64,000 nucleotides of DNA, from positions 2,462,001 through 2,526,000 of the forward strand of contig JAJHZJ010000221.1 in assembly GCA_023548195.1 (NCBI GenBank), given 5' to 3'. Of this stretch, positions 44,365-56,429 are shown piece by piece. A program made the position numbers and the translations under genes. Source of the stretch: Bettongia penicillata ogilbyi. Lineage: Eukaryota; Chordata; Mammalia; Diprotodontia; Potoroidae. The notes below the pieces were generated by a model that was given only the letters and a program-made list of their open reading frames with translations, was not told the origin of the DNA and did no database searches. Within the stretch, counting starts at the first letter, position 1, and each line of letters opens with the position of its first letter.

Positions 44365-44520
44365 TGATGGGGCCCAGGCCCCAGAGTCAGGAAGAACTGG
44401 GTTCAAGGCCTGCCTCAGACGACAAGTCACTTAACCTTTCTGTGCCTCAGTTTTCTCATTTGTAAAATTAGAAGACTGTAGTTGATGGCCTTTTAAGGTC
44501 TGTTTCAACTTTAAATATTC
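44365..44520 (+). mobile_element. MIR/THER1-type SINE, plus strand
   Basis: CCCCAGAGTCAGGAAGAACTGG, CAAGTCACTTAACCTTTCTGTG, TTTGTAAAATTAGAAG and TAAGGTCTGTTTCAACTTTAAAT follow the marsupial MIR order. Confidence 0.75.
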
Positions 44521-45385
44521 CTTTATAATAATCTAAAGTGTAAGAGCTGATTTCATCAGTTTGGGAATTCCCTCAGTGGTTGTAGAGTGCAACCTCTGTT
44601 GTCCATTGTGAAGTGACATTCATGTAGGGCTACTTCCCCAGCTTGGTATTCGCAGGTTTGTAGATTAGGTGCCTGCAGAGAGGTGAAGGTGTCTGAATGT
44701 TCCGAGGTACTTTGTCATCTCATAGTCATAAAATAAGCCCTTGCCCTTAGGGGTCATCCAGTAGATACAATCAGCTCAAAATGGAGGCACTTCCTTGGAT
44801 GGCAGAGTAAGGAGAGAACCTATGCTGTATCCCCGTACCCCTGGTATCTGAAGGTGTCAGTCTGAAGAGTGGGCATAAGCTTAAAGCATGCAGCAGTGGG
44901 GCATGTGCATAGGCAAGTCCACTTGCCTTGGTCTCTTCAGGGCCCTGATGGTCATTCTCTTGTGCTCAGTTTATGTAAAATGAAAGAGCTGGGTGATTAG
45001 CCCTCTGAGATCTTTTTCTCTCTATCTTTGGTTCTCTGATCCTGTGGGTACACAGATAGTAAATGTCAGAGTCTGGACTTGGGGTAGGATTTAGAGAAGG
45101 ATTTTTATAATAAAAAGCAAATACAGTATTTTTATCTATCAAAATACTTATATACATAATTGAAATTGTTCGTTTATCACTGTATTTGTCTTTTCTGTCT
45201 TACTGTGTAACTTTCAGTGTCCAACACTAGCTCTGAATTTGGAAGGAAAGGGTACTATCACCCTACCTTCATTCCTACCTTGACCAAACCAGTTTAACAA
45301 TAAATGGAGCATCTGTGTAATAGATTTTATTCCATATACTTTGTCTTAGTCCTTAACAGCAGTTATAGGCTTATTTTGTTTGGGT
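44521..45385. other. Intron, no recognised feature
   Basis: Unclassified sequence. A decayed repeat near 44,560-44,720 could not be assigned. Confidence 0.4.
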
Positions 45386-45389
45386 GGTA

Positions 45390-45780
45390 TAATACTGTGA
45401 GGGACTTTTAAGTGCCAAACAGCATTTTACATTTGTGCCTAGAGGCAATAGACAGCTACTAGAGCTTTTGAGCAGGGGAATGACCTGGTTAGACCTAAGC
45501 TATAGGATTGTTGCTTTGGCAGTTGAGAGGAAGATAGATTGGAGAGGGGAGAGCCTTGAGGTTGAGAGCCCAGTTTGGAGGGGGAAAAGACTATTGCAGT
45601 TTGTCCAGGCAAAGAGCTGATGAAGGCCTGAATTAGAAGAGTAACTGTAACAGAAGGTGATGGATGAGAGAGATATAGGGGCACAGTGAGTGAGCTTGAG
45701 TAAGGGAGAATGAAGGACTGCGTAGGACTCCAAGGTTGTAAACCTGGGTGACTGAGAGGAGGGGAGGGCGTGGAGGTTGG
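45390..45780 (-). mobile_element. LINE-2 fragment, minus strand
   Basis: GCCTAGAGGCAATAGACAGCTAC, GGGGAATGACCTGGTTAGACC, TTGCAGTTTGTCCAGGCAAAG and GTAAACCTGGGTGACTGAG are in the antisense L2 order. Confidence 0.8.
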
Positions 45781-45894
45781 GGGGATGTGTGTTTATTTTT
45801 GGCTCAGACTCTGATTTCATCCTTGCAGTTGACTCTTACTGTGGGAACTTCCTGCACTAATGCAAAAATCTGTATCTAATCTGTAACTAAACAT

Positions 45895-46020
45895 TTTAAG
45901 AGGATTGTCTGGGACACTGAGCAGTTAAATGACTTGTCCAGAATCACATGGCAGGGACGGTCAGGGACAACATTTGAAGCTGGTTCTTCTTGTCTTGGAA
46001 GGCAGGCCTGTTTGCAAAAT
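45895..46020 (-). mobile_element. MIR fragment, minus strand
   Basis: CAGTTAAATGACTTGTCCAG and AATCACATGGCAGGGACGG form the antisense CORE region; the rest is decayed. Confidence 0.6.
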
Positions 46021-46835
46021 GACTTTTATACTGCTTGAAAGAATACTTGAAAAATTTACAATGGAGTTACCATAAAGAATTTTAATGGCTATCTTGATTG
46101 AGATTGTAATCATAAAGGTGATTATAGTGGAAGCCTATGCCTCCTTATGTAGCTTCATTTAACTGGCTGAGATCTGAAGACGAGGTTTAGAACAACAAAG
46201 ACCAATAACAGGGAAATTATACTTGTTTTCTCACCCTTATGTAATAGTCATAGTAATGGGAATATAAACCGTCGTATTAAAAAAGTACCTATAATTCTTC
46301 ACTGTTCTTGAAAATTTCAGTGCTAGCAGTTTATACTTTCCCCAAACCCTTACACTGTTTCTAGTTGGTGGGGTTTTTTAAAAAGTCTTTTCGTTTTATT
46401 TCAGTTGACTATTTTTCTGCTTTTGCTTTATTGCAGAAGATTTAAAGACAGAACTTATTTTGTATATGTACATTTATGTATTTAAAATGTAAAGATAGTA
46501 AACATTTTATAGTCTATTGTCATCAAGTATTGAGCCACCTTTTATTAGTTAGAACAGGATTTGAAATAATAGTTATATATTTTAACTTAGTTATAGTAAG
46601 TTGGCTGAGATACTGTCAGATGAAGTGACAGTGAAGCTGAGAAGATAAATTTGTAAGTATCGCTAGTATCTGCAGCTGGAATTCTCTCAGTGCACTTTGG
46701 AGCAAACAGACGAGAGTCGTAGTGTAAAGAGGGGCACGATAAGTTTTCTCCCCATTTCCCACCAACTTTTGGACTTTTCTGGAACTCTCCAATATGCCCT
46801 TGTCGCTCCTGTCTCCTTTCTGGACTTTTGCTTTT
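46021..46835. other. Intron, no recognised feature
   Basis: AT-rich, no repeat or gene recognised. The 83-codon minus-strand frame (46,587-46,838) has no identifiable domain. Confidence 0.45.
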
Positions 46836-46839
46836 CACC

Positions 46840-46976
46840 TTCCTTTGGTGTGTTGTCTTTCCCCTCTAGATTGTAAGTTTCTTAAGGGCAGGGACTGTCT
46901 TTATGTTTGTTATGTCCTCTGTATGCCAGGTCCTGACATGTAGTAGGTGCTAAATAAATGTTGACCAATTGATTGA
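46840..46976 (+). mobile_element. LINE-2 3' terminus, plus strand
   Basis: TAGATTGTAAGTTTCTTAAGG, GCAGGGACTGTCTTTATG and TAGTAGGTGCTAAATAAATG, ending in ATTGATTG, are the canonical L2 end. Confidence 0.88.
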
Positions 46977-47671
46977 AAACTACTTACACTTTTGACTAAC
47001 CAGATTTTCCAGGGGTCTCTTTTCCTTTTCTTTGTATGTTGTAAGTCAGTGAACTGATGAAGCAGGTTAGAGAATGGATGGTGGTTGGTTATTTTTGTAG
47101 TTGGTTATGTTGCCGAAAGAAGTGACTTGAGTTGATTCAGTTTATTATACATTGAAATGATAAGTAAAATTACTAATGTTTGTGTTTGCAAACATTGATT
47201 TTTGGGGAAAACATGTATCTTAGTGTTTGATATCCAACACACTTAAGTAAAGTCTTCTTTAAAAAAATTGGAGTTTTGAGCTTGCCAAAAATACAGATTC
47301 CTTGGTTGCTTATTGTTTACTCTGTGTGCGTGTGTGTGTGTGTGTGTGTATGTAAATCTGTATAGTATGGAATTGATGAAAGCCTTTAAAGTTCAACATT
47401 TTTAGATCTTTACGTGATTTTTACATTTTTGTAATTTTCTAGAGAATACTAGTCAGAATAGTTGGAATGTGATAGACATTCAAGAAATTGCTACAGAATC
47501 TACGATTTAGTTTTATTTTAATTTTGAAAACTGATAGTTTGTGCAAATGTACTATAAATAATATTTAAAAAGTAATTTAGATGTAGAGTTCTAATTAGCT
47601 AATAAGATTATATTAGACAACCCATTTTTATGGGTTGTTTCTGTCACAAACAATTGATTATTACTGTTGTT
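46977..47671. other. Intron with a short (GT)n run
   Basis: A GT repeat of about 25 bp lies at 47,325-47,350. Nothing else was recognised. Confidence 0.55.
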
Positions 47672-47681
47672 CATGATTTTT

Positions 47682-50480
47682 CTTTTTTAATATAAATTTA
47701 TTTATTTAACTTTTTACATTCATTTTCACAAAATTTTGGGTTCCAAATTTTCTCCCCATTTTTCCCCTCCCCCACCGCAATACACTGAGCATTCTAATTT
47801 CCCCTATCACCAATCTGCCCTCTCTTCTATCCTCCCTCCCTTTTCTTGTCCCCATCTTCTCTTTTGTCCTGTAGGGCCAGATGACTTTCTATTCCCCATA
47901 AACTGTATTTCTTATTTCCTAGTAGCAAGAACAATACTAAACAGTTGTTCCCAAAACTTTGAGTTCCAAATTCTCCCCATCCCTCCCTCCCCACCCATTC
48001 CCTTTGGGAAGGCAGGCAATTCAGTATAGGCCATATCTGTGTAGTTTTGCAAATGACTTCGATAATAGTCGTGATGTGTAAGACTAACTGTATTTCGCTC
48101 CATCCTATCCTGCCCCCCATTGTTTCTATTCTGTCTTTTGATCCTGTCCCTCCCCAAGAGTGTTGACTTCAAATTGTTCCCTCCTCCCATTGCCCTCCCT
48201 TCCATCATCTCCCCCACCCTGCTTATCTCCATCTCCCCCACTTTCCTGTACTGTAAGATAGGTTTTCATACCAAAATGAGTGTGCATTTTATTCCTTCCT
48301 TTAGTCGAATGTGATGAGAGTAAACTTCATGTTTTTTTCTCAGCTCTCCTCTTTTTCTCTCCACTAAAAAGTCTCCTGCTTGCCTCTTCTATGAGAGATA
48401 ATTTACCCCATTCCATTTCATCCTCTCTCCTCCCACTACATTTCTCTCTCACTGTTTACCTTAATTTCTTTTAAGATATGATCCCAACCTATTCAATTCA
48501 CTCTGTGCTCTCTGTCTCTGTGTATGCGTGCATGTGTGTATCTGTGTGTGAGTATGTATGTGTGTATGTAGTCCTACCAACTACCCAGATACTGAAAAGT
48601 TTTAAGAGTTACAAATATTGTCTTTCCATGTAGGAATGTAAACAGTTCACCTTTGCTAAGTCCCTTATGACTTCTCTTTGCTGTTTACTTTTTCATGCTT
48701 CTTCTCATTCTTGTGTTTGAAGGTCAAATTTTCTTTTCATCTCTGGTCTTTTCATCAAGAATGCTTGAAAGTCCTCTGTTTCATTGAAAGACCAGTTTTT
48801 CCCCTGAAGTATTATACTCAGTTTTGCTGGGTAGGTGATTCTTGGTTTGAGTCCTAGTTCTTTTGACTTCTGGAATATCCTATTCCACGCCCTTCGATCC
48901 CTTAATATAGAGGCTGCTAGATCTTGTGTTAACCTGATTTTATTTCCATAATACTTGAATTGTTTCTTTCTAGCTGCTTGTAATATTTTCTTCTTGAGCT
49001 GGGAACTCTGGAATTTGGCCACAATGTTCCTAGGAGTTTCTCTTTTAGGATCTCTTTCAGGTGGTGATCAATGGATTCCTTCAATACTTATTTTGCCTTC
49101 TGGTTCTAGAATGTCAGGGCATTTTTCCTCAATAATTTCATGAAAGATGATGTCTAGGGTCTTTTTTTGATCATGGCTTTCAGGTAGTCCCATAATTTTT
49201 AAATTGTCTCTCTCCTGGATCTCTTTTCCAGGTCAGTTGTTTTTCCAATGAGATGTTTCACATTCTCTTCCATTTTTTCATTCTTTTGGTTTTGTTTTAT
49301 GATTTCTTGGTTTCTCAGAAAGTCATTAGACTCCATCTGTTCCATTCTAATTTTGAGAGAACTATTTTCTTCAGTGAGCTTTTGAGCCTCTTTTTCCATT
49401 TGGCTAATTCTGCTTTTGAAAGCATTCTTCTCCTCATTGGCTTTTTGAACCTCTTTTGCCGATTGAGTGAGCCTATTTTTCAAGGTGTTATTTTCTTCAG
49501 CATTTTTTTGAGTGTCCTTTAGCAAGATATTGACCCGTTTTTCATGCTTTTCTTGCATCTCTCTCATTTCTCTTCCCAGTTTTTCCTCCACCTGTCTAAC
49601 GTGATTTTCAAAATCCTTTCTGAGCTCTTCCATGGCCTGAGCCCATTGGATATCTATTTCGGGTGTTTGGGGTACAGAGGCCTTGGCTGCTATGTTTTTC
49701 CCTGATGGTAAGCATTGGTCTTCCTCATCAGAAATAAGGGGAGGAAACATCTCTTCCCCAAGAAAGTAGCTTTCTATGGTCTTATTTTTCTTCCCTTTTC
49801 TGGGCATTTTCCCAGCTAGTTACTTGACTTCTGAGATTCCTCTCCACCCCTGCCTAGATCCACCCAGCTAGTGCTTGGGGTCTGAGATTCAAATGCTGCT
49901 TCCCAGCCTCGGGGCTAGCCTCAGGGCTTTCAGCGGAAGGCGTGGCTGCTATTCAATGTGAGCTTAAGTTCTGGTGCTGGGTGGGGGCAGGGCCGTCTCC
50001 CAGGCTCAGTTCCCTCAGGGGGTTTATGCGGAGACCTCCAGTAATGGATCTGAGGTCCTGTCTGCTCCGGGAGTCCCGGGCTGCCTCTGCTGCTGCCTCT
50101 GCCTCCCGAGCGGGCCTGAGTTATGGAGACACCCTGCTCCCCTCTCTGCCAGCCCAGAAGTCTCTCTCACTGATCTGTAGCGCCTGTGGGTGGCGGGACC
50201 TTCACGGCCACTGGAAGTTCTGTCCCGGAAGCCTGCTCAGATCTGCTCCTCTCTGGCCGCTCAACTAGGGCTGGGCTCTGCTGTCCGGTGCGCAGTGGAC
50301 CTTTGGTAGTGGTTTTTCAGGGCTCTGTGGAATGGAAATCTCCACCACTGGGTTGCTGTGCAGCTTCCACTGCTCCAGAATTTGTGGGGAGCTCTTTTTA
50401 CAGGAAATTTATGGGCTGCGGATTCGGAGCTAGCATACGTGAGTCTTTCTACTCCACCATCTTGGCTCCTCCCCCCCGGA
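47682..50480 (-). mobile_element. Second HAL1 (half-L1), minus strand, near full length
   Basis: In reverse it has the same 5' end (GGAGCCAAGATGGTGGAGTA at about 50,447-50,466), GC-rich 5' UTR, ORF1 remnants, CA-type repeat and 3' UTR as the copy at 36,698. CATGATTTTT at 47,672-47,681 and 50,481-50,490 is a 10-bp target-site duplication. No ORF2 is present. Length is about 2.8 kb. Confidence 0.92.
48705..49807 (-). pseudogene. HAL1 ORF1, second copy, broken by a 2-bp insertion
   Basis: It starts MPRKGKKNKTIES at 49,807 and runs open for 202 codons through the coiled coil to EKRSRRE. There an extra GA in a GA run (about 49,207-49,214) shifts the frame just before the RRM-like domain. The C-terminal part (49,022-48,705, with RITYPAKLS) is open in another frame. 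It is otherwise close to the first copy and confirms that copy's original N-terminal frame. Confidence 0.87.
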
Positions 50481-50538
50481 CATGATTTTTAAAGTAAATT
50501 TTATTGATGTCATTTGTCTTATATCATCTGTGATTTCC

Positions 50539-50775
50539 AAAGGGCAGCTAGGTAAGAGAGCACTGAGGACATGGAATCAGGAAGACTGATTTTCATGAGT
50601 TGCAATCTGGACTCAGACAATTACTAGCTGTGTGACCCTGAGTAAGTCACTTAACCCTGTTTGCCTCAGTGTCCTTACCTGGAGAAGGAAATGGCAAACC
50701 ATTCCAGTATCTGCTAAGAAAACATCAAAATGGGGCCAGACAGTCAGACCCACTGAAAGGACCCAACAACAGCAA
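50539..50775 (+). mobile_element. MAR1-like CORE-SINE, plus strand
   Basis: AGGGCAGCTAGGTAAGAGAG, CTGTGTGACCCTGAGTAAGTC, GGAGAAGGAAATGGCAAACC and a tail ending in CCCAACAACAGC. It lies 50 bp from the HAL1 5' end. Confidence 0.87.
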
Positions 50776-50789
50776 AGCTATTCCTAACA

Positions 50790-51215
50790 TGTCTCTTCTC
50801 TCATCCCTTGACTTCCTTAGAGAACCATTCCATACAACAAAGAATAAAAAGGGGAGTGGGGAAAGAAGTGCAGTAAAACCAAACAATTGCATTAATTGAA
50901 TCAAAGTCTTGCATGATACACATTTTTCCACATCCACAGACCCCACGTGCAAAGAAGTGGAAGGAGGTACCTTCTCATATCTCTTCTGGGAGCCAAGCTT
51001 GGTCATCGTGATTTCTCAGCATTCAATTTCTGTTATTTTGTTCTTGTGGTTCTTTCCATGTTCTTGGGGAGTGTGTGTGTGTTTGTGTGTGTGGTGTCTT
51101 TACATGTATAGAGGGCATTACTTCACTTTTCATCTGTTCATAATAATCCTCCCATACTTCTCTGTGTCCATCAGAATACTGTTAAAACAAGTACAACATT
51201 CCCTCTTACTGTATT
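50790..51215 (-). mobile_element. L1 3' end, minus strand
   Basis: GAGAACCATTCCATACAACA, GCCAAGCTTGGTCATCGTG, TTTCTCAGCATTCAATTTC and CCTCCCATACTTCTCTG follow a marsupial L1 3' UTR and ORF2 end read backwards. A GT-rich run (51,070-51,094) interrupts it. Confidence 0.6.
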
Positions 51216-51299
51216 TTTTGCTCTAGTGGAAATTGTACCATAGCTACAATTTTTTATTTGTTTCTGAAGTACCTTGCGATAAAATTCCTACAGAAAAGA

Positions 51300-51520
51300 G
51301 AGACTCCTACCTCACAATTGTGTGTCATTTTACCACACTCAAGGTGTTTGCATATATCTCTTTATGTTTGTTATTTATATGCTTAGACATGTTCTTATTG
51401 ACTCTGTGTCATAATGAGTTATGACATAATGTCAGAGTCAAGACTTTCATTCTTTGTATTTATGTCCCTAGTGCCGATCACAGTAGGTATTTAATAAATG
51501 CTTATTGATTGATTCTGCTG
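51300..51520 (+). mobile_element. LINE-2 3' terminus, plus strand
   Basis: TTCATTCTTTGTATTTATGTCC, TAGGTATTTAATAAATGC and TTATTGATTGATTC are the L2 end; upstream sequence is decayed L2. Confidence 0.75.
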
Positions 51521-51894
51521 TGAGAAGTCAGAGCACACTAAACGTGTAAATTGTCTCTGTTGTTGGAGAGTTAGAAACTTGCTTGTAAATTGCAAGTATA
51601 AGTTCTATACAATATTTACATGGTGAAACTAGTATACCAACCTATACTCTTCGAGAACCACTTCTTAAGCAGTATGTATTGAATTAATATTATGTTAATT
51701 TTGTATTTATTTATTATTCCACAAAAATATTCTTCCATCACAAAAGATAAGTTGTTCTTTACTTTTTCTTTTGTTCTAAACTAAGCCCAGAGATCGCCGA
51801 TCCAAAAAACTTTCTCACATTAGGCAAATGAATCAGGGCTTCTCATTACAACAGGCCTCTCCATGTGCGTTGGTTGAGTTTCAGAATAAGAAGT

Positions 51895-52945
51895 ACTGTA
51901 GAGGGCAACATCATCCTCTCAAAATCTCAGGCTAACCATGTCAGAGTCATCCTGGACTCCTCACACTTCACATGTAAGTTGTTGCCAAGGCTTGTTGATT
52001 TCACTTTACAATGTCTCAAATCCAATTTCCCCTTTCCTTCTCTGATACCTCTCTAGCGCAGACTCTGAGACCTTCATCCCCTCATGCCTGGGTTATTGTA
52101 CTACCCTGCTGGTAGGTCTGCTTGTCCCAAGTCTCCGCACTTCAGTCCATCTTCTGTTCAGTCACTTACTGATGCACAGGTCTGATCATGTCACTTTGAA
52201 CACCTCCCCCCTCAGCCCCCCAACTCCAGTAGTTTATTGCCATTGGCCTCCTGGCAGTTCCATAAACAAGACACTCCATCTCTCTGCTCTGGACTGTCCT
52301 CTATGTCTGAAAAGTTTTTGGCTGTCCTCTATGTCTGAAAAGTTCTCCCTCCTCCACTTTGACTACTTACCTTCTTGACTTCCTTCAGGTCCAGCTAAAA
52401 TCCCAGCATCTGCAGGAAACCTTCTTTAATCTCTCAGTTCCAGTGCCTTCCCTCTTAATTATCTCTTATTTATCCTATATTTGGTTTGCTTTGTATACTG
52501 TATTTTTGTTTGCATGTTATTTTTCCCATAGAGGGCAGGTAGGTGGCACAGTGAATAGAGTGCTGGACCTGGAGTCAGGAAGATGAGTCTTCCTGAATTC
52601 AAATCTAACCTCAGACACTAGCTGTGTGACCTTGGGCAAGTCACTTAACTATTGTCTGTTTTCCTATTTGTAAAATGAACTGGAGAAGGCAATGATGAAC
52701 CACTCCAGTATCTCTGCCAAGAAAACCCCAAATGGGGTCATAAAGAGTGAAACATGATTAAAACAAGAAAGCCCTAAAAAGGGGTCATGAAGAACTAGAT
52801 GCAAACGACTAAACAACAAAAATGCCCCCATTTGATAGTGAGTTTCTTGAGGGCTGCGACTGTCTTTTGCCTCTTTTTGTAAACCTGATACTTAGCGCAG
52901 TGTCTGGTACATAGTAGGTATTTAACAGATATTTATTGTTGGTAG
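51895..52945 (+). mobile_element. LINE-2 3' half, plus strand, split by a SINE
   Basis: From GAGTCATCCTGGACTCCTC through GGGTTATTGTACTACCCTGC and CAGGTCTGATCATGTCAC to about 52,530. It resumes after the SINE with AGTGAGTTTCTTGAGGGCTG and ends with GGTACATAGTAGGTATTTAACAG at about 52,945. A 21-bp segment (TGGCTGTCCTCTATGTCTGA plus next bases) is tandemly duplicated near 52,290-52,340. Confidence 0.85.
52532..52822 (+). mobile_element. MAR1-like CORE-SINE with duplicated tail, plus strand
   Basis: AGGGCAGGTAGGTGGCACAG, CTGTGTGACCTTGGGCAAGTC, then the RTE-like tail occurring twice (GGGGTCATAAAGAGTG and GGGGTCATGAAGAACTAG). It ends ACTAAACAACAAAAATG and lies inside an L2. Confidence 0.87.
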
Positions 52946-52949
52946 CATT

Positions 52950-53520
52950 CCCCCATATCAGTCCTCTTTCAAACTTACCATTTCTACCAGTGGTACTCCC
53001 ATTTTTCCAGTCATCCAGGCTCTCACCCCCAACATTATACTTAGGTTCTCATTCTTGGTCATCTCACATATCAAGTCATTTGCTAGATCTCATCGTTTCT
53101 GCCTTCAAAATGTACGTCTCCCTCTATCCACTCACAAAGTCATTACTGTGGTTCACACCCCCATTTCTGCTCACTTGGACTACTGTCATAGGCTCCCCTT
53201 TGGTCTTTCAATCTCAAGTCTCAAATTTCCCCAAAACACAGCACATCACATCTTCTCTGCCCATTTCCTCCTTTTCTACACCTCTTAGAATCCCTGGTTT
53301 CTTATCAGATTTATCTCAGGCACCACCTTCTATTTGAAACCTGTCTCAGTTCCCTCCAGTTGATAGCATCCCTTCTCCCAAGACAACTTTGAATGCAGTT
53401 TGTTTGTGCTTATGTATTTATGTTGTTTCTCCTGATGAGAGTATCATCTGAGGCGAGGCAACTGTTTTCCTTTTATCTTTGTGTCCTAGTTCAGTGCCTG
53501 GAACAATGGAAAGTGAATGT
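52950..53520 (+). mobile_element. Another LINE-2 3' half, plus strand
   Basis: CATTTCTACCAGTGGTACTC, GCTCACTTGGACTACTGTCAT, TCAGGCACCACCTTCTATTTG and CTTTGTGTCCTAGTTCAGTGCC appear in L2 order. It restarts after the previous terminus and is a separate copy. Confidence 0.75.
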
Positions 53521-53544
53521 TATAACCCAGTAATTGTTTCATAG

Positions 53545-53710
53545 ATCCATGCCTAGCAGGGATCTTAGTGATCATCCAGTCCATGTCCCTCGTACCCTCA
53601 TTTTATAGATGAAAACAGTGTCAAATAGGGAAAGGGATTTGATTGTCCAGGAGCTAAACCACATTCCCTGACTTCGCATCCTTTGCTCAGTCCAACATGC
53701 CACAGCTTAT
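53545..53710 (-). mobile_element. MIR-type SINE, minus strand
   Basis: GGGATCTTAGTGATCATCCAGTCC, CCTCATTTTATAGATGAAAAC and ATTGTCCAGGAGC correspond to antisense MIR. Confidence 0.7.
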
Positions 53711-53824
53711 ATTTGAGTTAGACAGCTTTGAGTCAGCAATCCCTTGTCATGACACCTGGGGAAGAGGGAAGGGAATGATGAAATATATCATCTCACATTG
53801 CCTTGTACAATTTTGTTGGGACCA

Positions 53825-54245
53825 TTTAATTCAGTTCAGCAAATGCTAGTATCTACCACGTACAAGGAATTAAGGGGAACACAGGAATAAAAATAAAGCT
53901 ATCTGTGCCTTCAAAGAAGTTAAAATGTCCTGAAGTTGGGGGGCTTAGGGACACTATAATATATAGAGAAGTAAATATAAGATAATTTGAAAAAAGAGAG
54001 TGCACTAAGAACTGAGAGAATCAGGAAAGGTAGTGGTTGTTATTGTAGTAATGTGAAACCTTGAAGGAAGCCAGGGATTCTAGGAGGAGGAGGGTAGAGA
54101 GCATTTTAGTTGTCCATGAGGGTATGAACTTGTGTGAAGGCACAGTGAGAGGAGGAGATGGAATATCTTCTTGGGGGACAGTTCTGTCGGTTTGTATGGA
54201 AAGTTGTGTATAGGAAGGAGAGTCTCAGACTGGCGTTAGATTTAA
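53825..54245 (-). mobile_element. LINE-2 fragment, minus strand
   Basis: CAGTTCAGCAAATGCTAGTATC, CTTGAAGGAAGCCAGGGATTC and TGTGTGAAGGCACAGTGAGAG in the antisense L2 order. Confidence 0.7.
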
Positions 54246-55825
54246 AGTGCTTCAGGTGCTCGCCTGGGGAAAGTATATTTTGTCCTTAAGACCACAGGGG
54301 CTCTCTGGAGATTTGAGCCAGTAAATAAACAAATTAAAAGGAACATGCACCAAGAAGTGTGCTTTCACGTAGGAGTGCCTGTTGGGCTTCACAGTGAACA
54401 CCACGGGAAACTGTTCAGTTTACGGAATTTCATTTTTATAGGCCTTTTAAGCAACAAGACCTACTTTATAAATCAGTGAATAACTCTGGAAGTAGAAATG
54501 CAATGCTGACTTATTTGGAAATCAGGAAACATTTTCCTGATGGCAAGAGATAGTAATATGGTCAGGTGTCCAAGTTTTAATTTCATGTTCTTGAATACAT
54601 CTAAAACCACATTTTGTTACCATGTATAACTTATTATATATGGGAAGGTGTCCCACTATAGAAAGTCACCTTTTCACTCTTCTTAACTTTCTTACTTGGT
54701 TTGTATAATTTATCTATAGTCAAGGGAGAAAGGCGAGGGGTGGGGGCTTTTTTGACCTTTGAAAGTGATATCCTGTTTAGTTTTGGCAGCTTTTAGTGTT
54801 CTATCTTTGTCTCTGCAATCCACATCGGAAATGCTATGAGTTCCCAGGCTGGAGTTTGGAAGAGTTAGTTGTCAGGAGGCACTTTTTAGAAATTACAGGG
54901 TCACCCAATAGAATCAGGTCTCACAGTTCAGGAATCATGTACATCTTATAATATCATGTCAGTCTGAGAATCTGCATGCTTTTGCTTGCCTGAGATTTAG
55001 TCAGGTTTCTGTTTGTATTTTCAAATTGACACAGTCTTCACTGCTGATGAAAAGATCCTTATGGATCATCTCTCTAGGTACACAAATGTGGCTGTTTCAA
55101 TTTTTCCCTCTATATTTTTTATCATTCTTCAAACTTTTTCCCTCTCATTTTCTTGGTAGTGACTTTCCAGGTTTATATTTATTTTCTATAAAAAAGCCAC
55201 TCATTTAGCTCCCACTGACCTTTGGACTGGCCCCTTCCTATCAAATGTGCTTATGTTTATACGAAGGCTTTTTACAGAATTCTCATTTCCTTCATGGCTG
55301 GTATTTGGAAGATGAAACCAAGGCACATAGTGTTAAACAAACTGTTTGCTTTCATTTTAGTATCAGAAGAAAATAGTTTTCTCCACAAATGCATAAACCA
55401 ATGACTGATGCTTACTGTAACTTTAAAAAAAAAGCAGCATTTTTTTTTAGTTTCCTGTGGTGATTTTTTGTGAATATAATTTATGGCATTTCTTGATAAT
55501 AAACTTATCCAGAATCAACAGGAATTAGTCAACCTGGTTAAGTAATTTGTCTGGGAAATATGGAACATTTTCACATTAACGTTCAAGTTTTTATTATGTA
55601 GTAATTCCATGCCTTTGTAATTTGTTGAACATAATTTAACACAATTGTTTATGGTGATCCAGGGTCATTGCTGTTAAGATTAATTATCTAATCTGATCCA
55701 TCTGTTTATCTCTGTATATCTCATATCCAATATGATATATGGAATAGGGATAAATGAGTCTTTGACTACAAAAGTAGCCCTGAAACTTGAAATAGTTCCT
55801 TATTTTATCTTAGTTTTTAGTTATT
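54246..55825. other. Intron, no recognised feature
   Basis: No repeat, exon or RNA gene recognised. The 60-codon + frames at 55,026 and 55,222 lack domains and splice context. Confidence 0.45.
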
Positions 55826-55832
55826 TACAACA

Positions 55833-55960
55833 TGACAGAGTGGAAAAGAGCAGGATTTAGTATAAGAAGATTTGGGATGGAATCCTGGGAGTGCCATCCT
55901 GGCCTGCTTGGGCACATCATGTCCCCCCTAAGTTGAGTTAAACCTCCCTCAACAACTTTA
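55833..55960 (+). mobile_element. MIR-type SINE fragment, plus strand
   Basis: CAGAGTGGAAAAGAGCAGGATT, GGGATGGAATCCTGGGAGTGCC and TGGGCACATCATGTC follow the tRNA-like and start-of-CORE order; the 3' part is lost. Confidence 0.55.
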
Positions 55961-56429
55961 AATATGCACAAATGTTTGTGCAATGTACCATGGCTGACTT
56001 TTTGCAAAATTAATTGGTGAATGAAAAGCTGAAGTTACTTTCTTCCTAGTGATTTTTCTCAGCCTCCAGAAAATACATTTTTTTCCTTCAGTGTTACTTG
56101 CACATGGCAGCAGCATTAAACATTACTATTAAATTGGAATATGTACATCCTTTTAGCATGCACCCAATCATTTTACCTTGTGTACTCAAATGGATCTGTG
56201 ATCTCATGTGTTTGGGAGTTTACTCCAGCAATGTAAATCACACCCTATCATTCCTGCCTAACCTGAGCAGCTCTCATCTCTGTCTTCAGGAGATCCACTG
56301 AATGTGCTAGAGGCTTTTCCTATTTTCTCCTGACATTCTGAGGATACCAGTGGATTCTGGCCGTCCCTCTGTATTGCCTACTCTCACCATGTGACAAGCC
56401 TACCTTCTCTCCCTGTCATACATTTTCTT

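Noticed and set aside
47827..48241. 97-109 codon minus-strand frames as genes
   Set aside because: They lie in the HAL1 3' UTR. Similar frames occur in the first copy (39,000-39,290) because the sequence is purine-rich.
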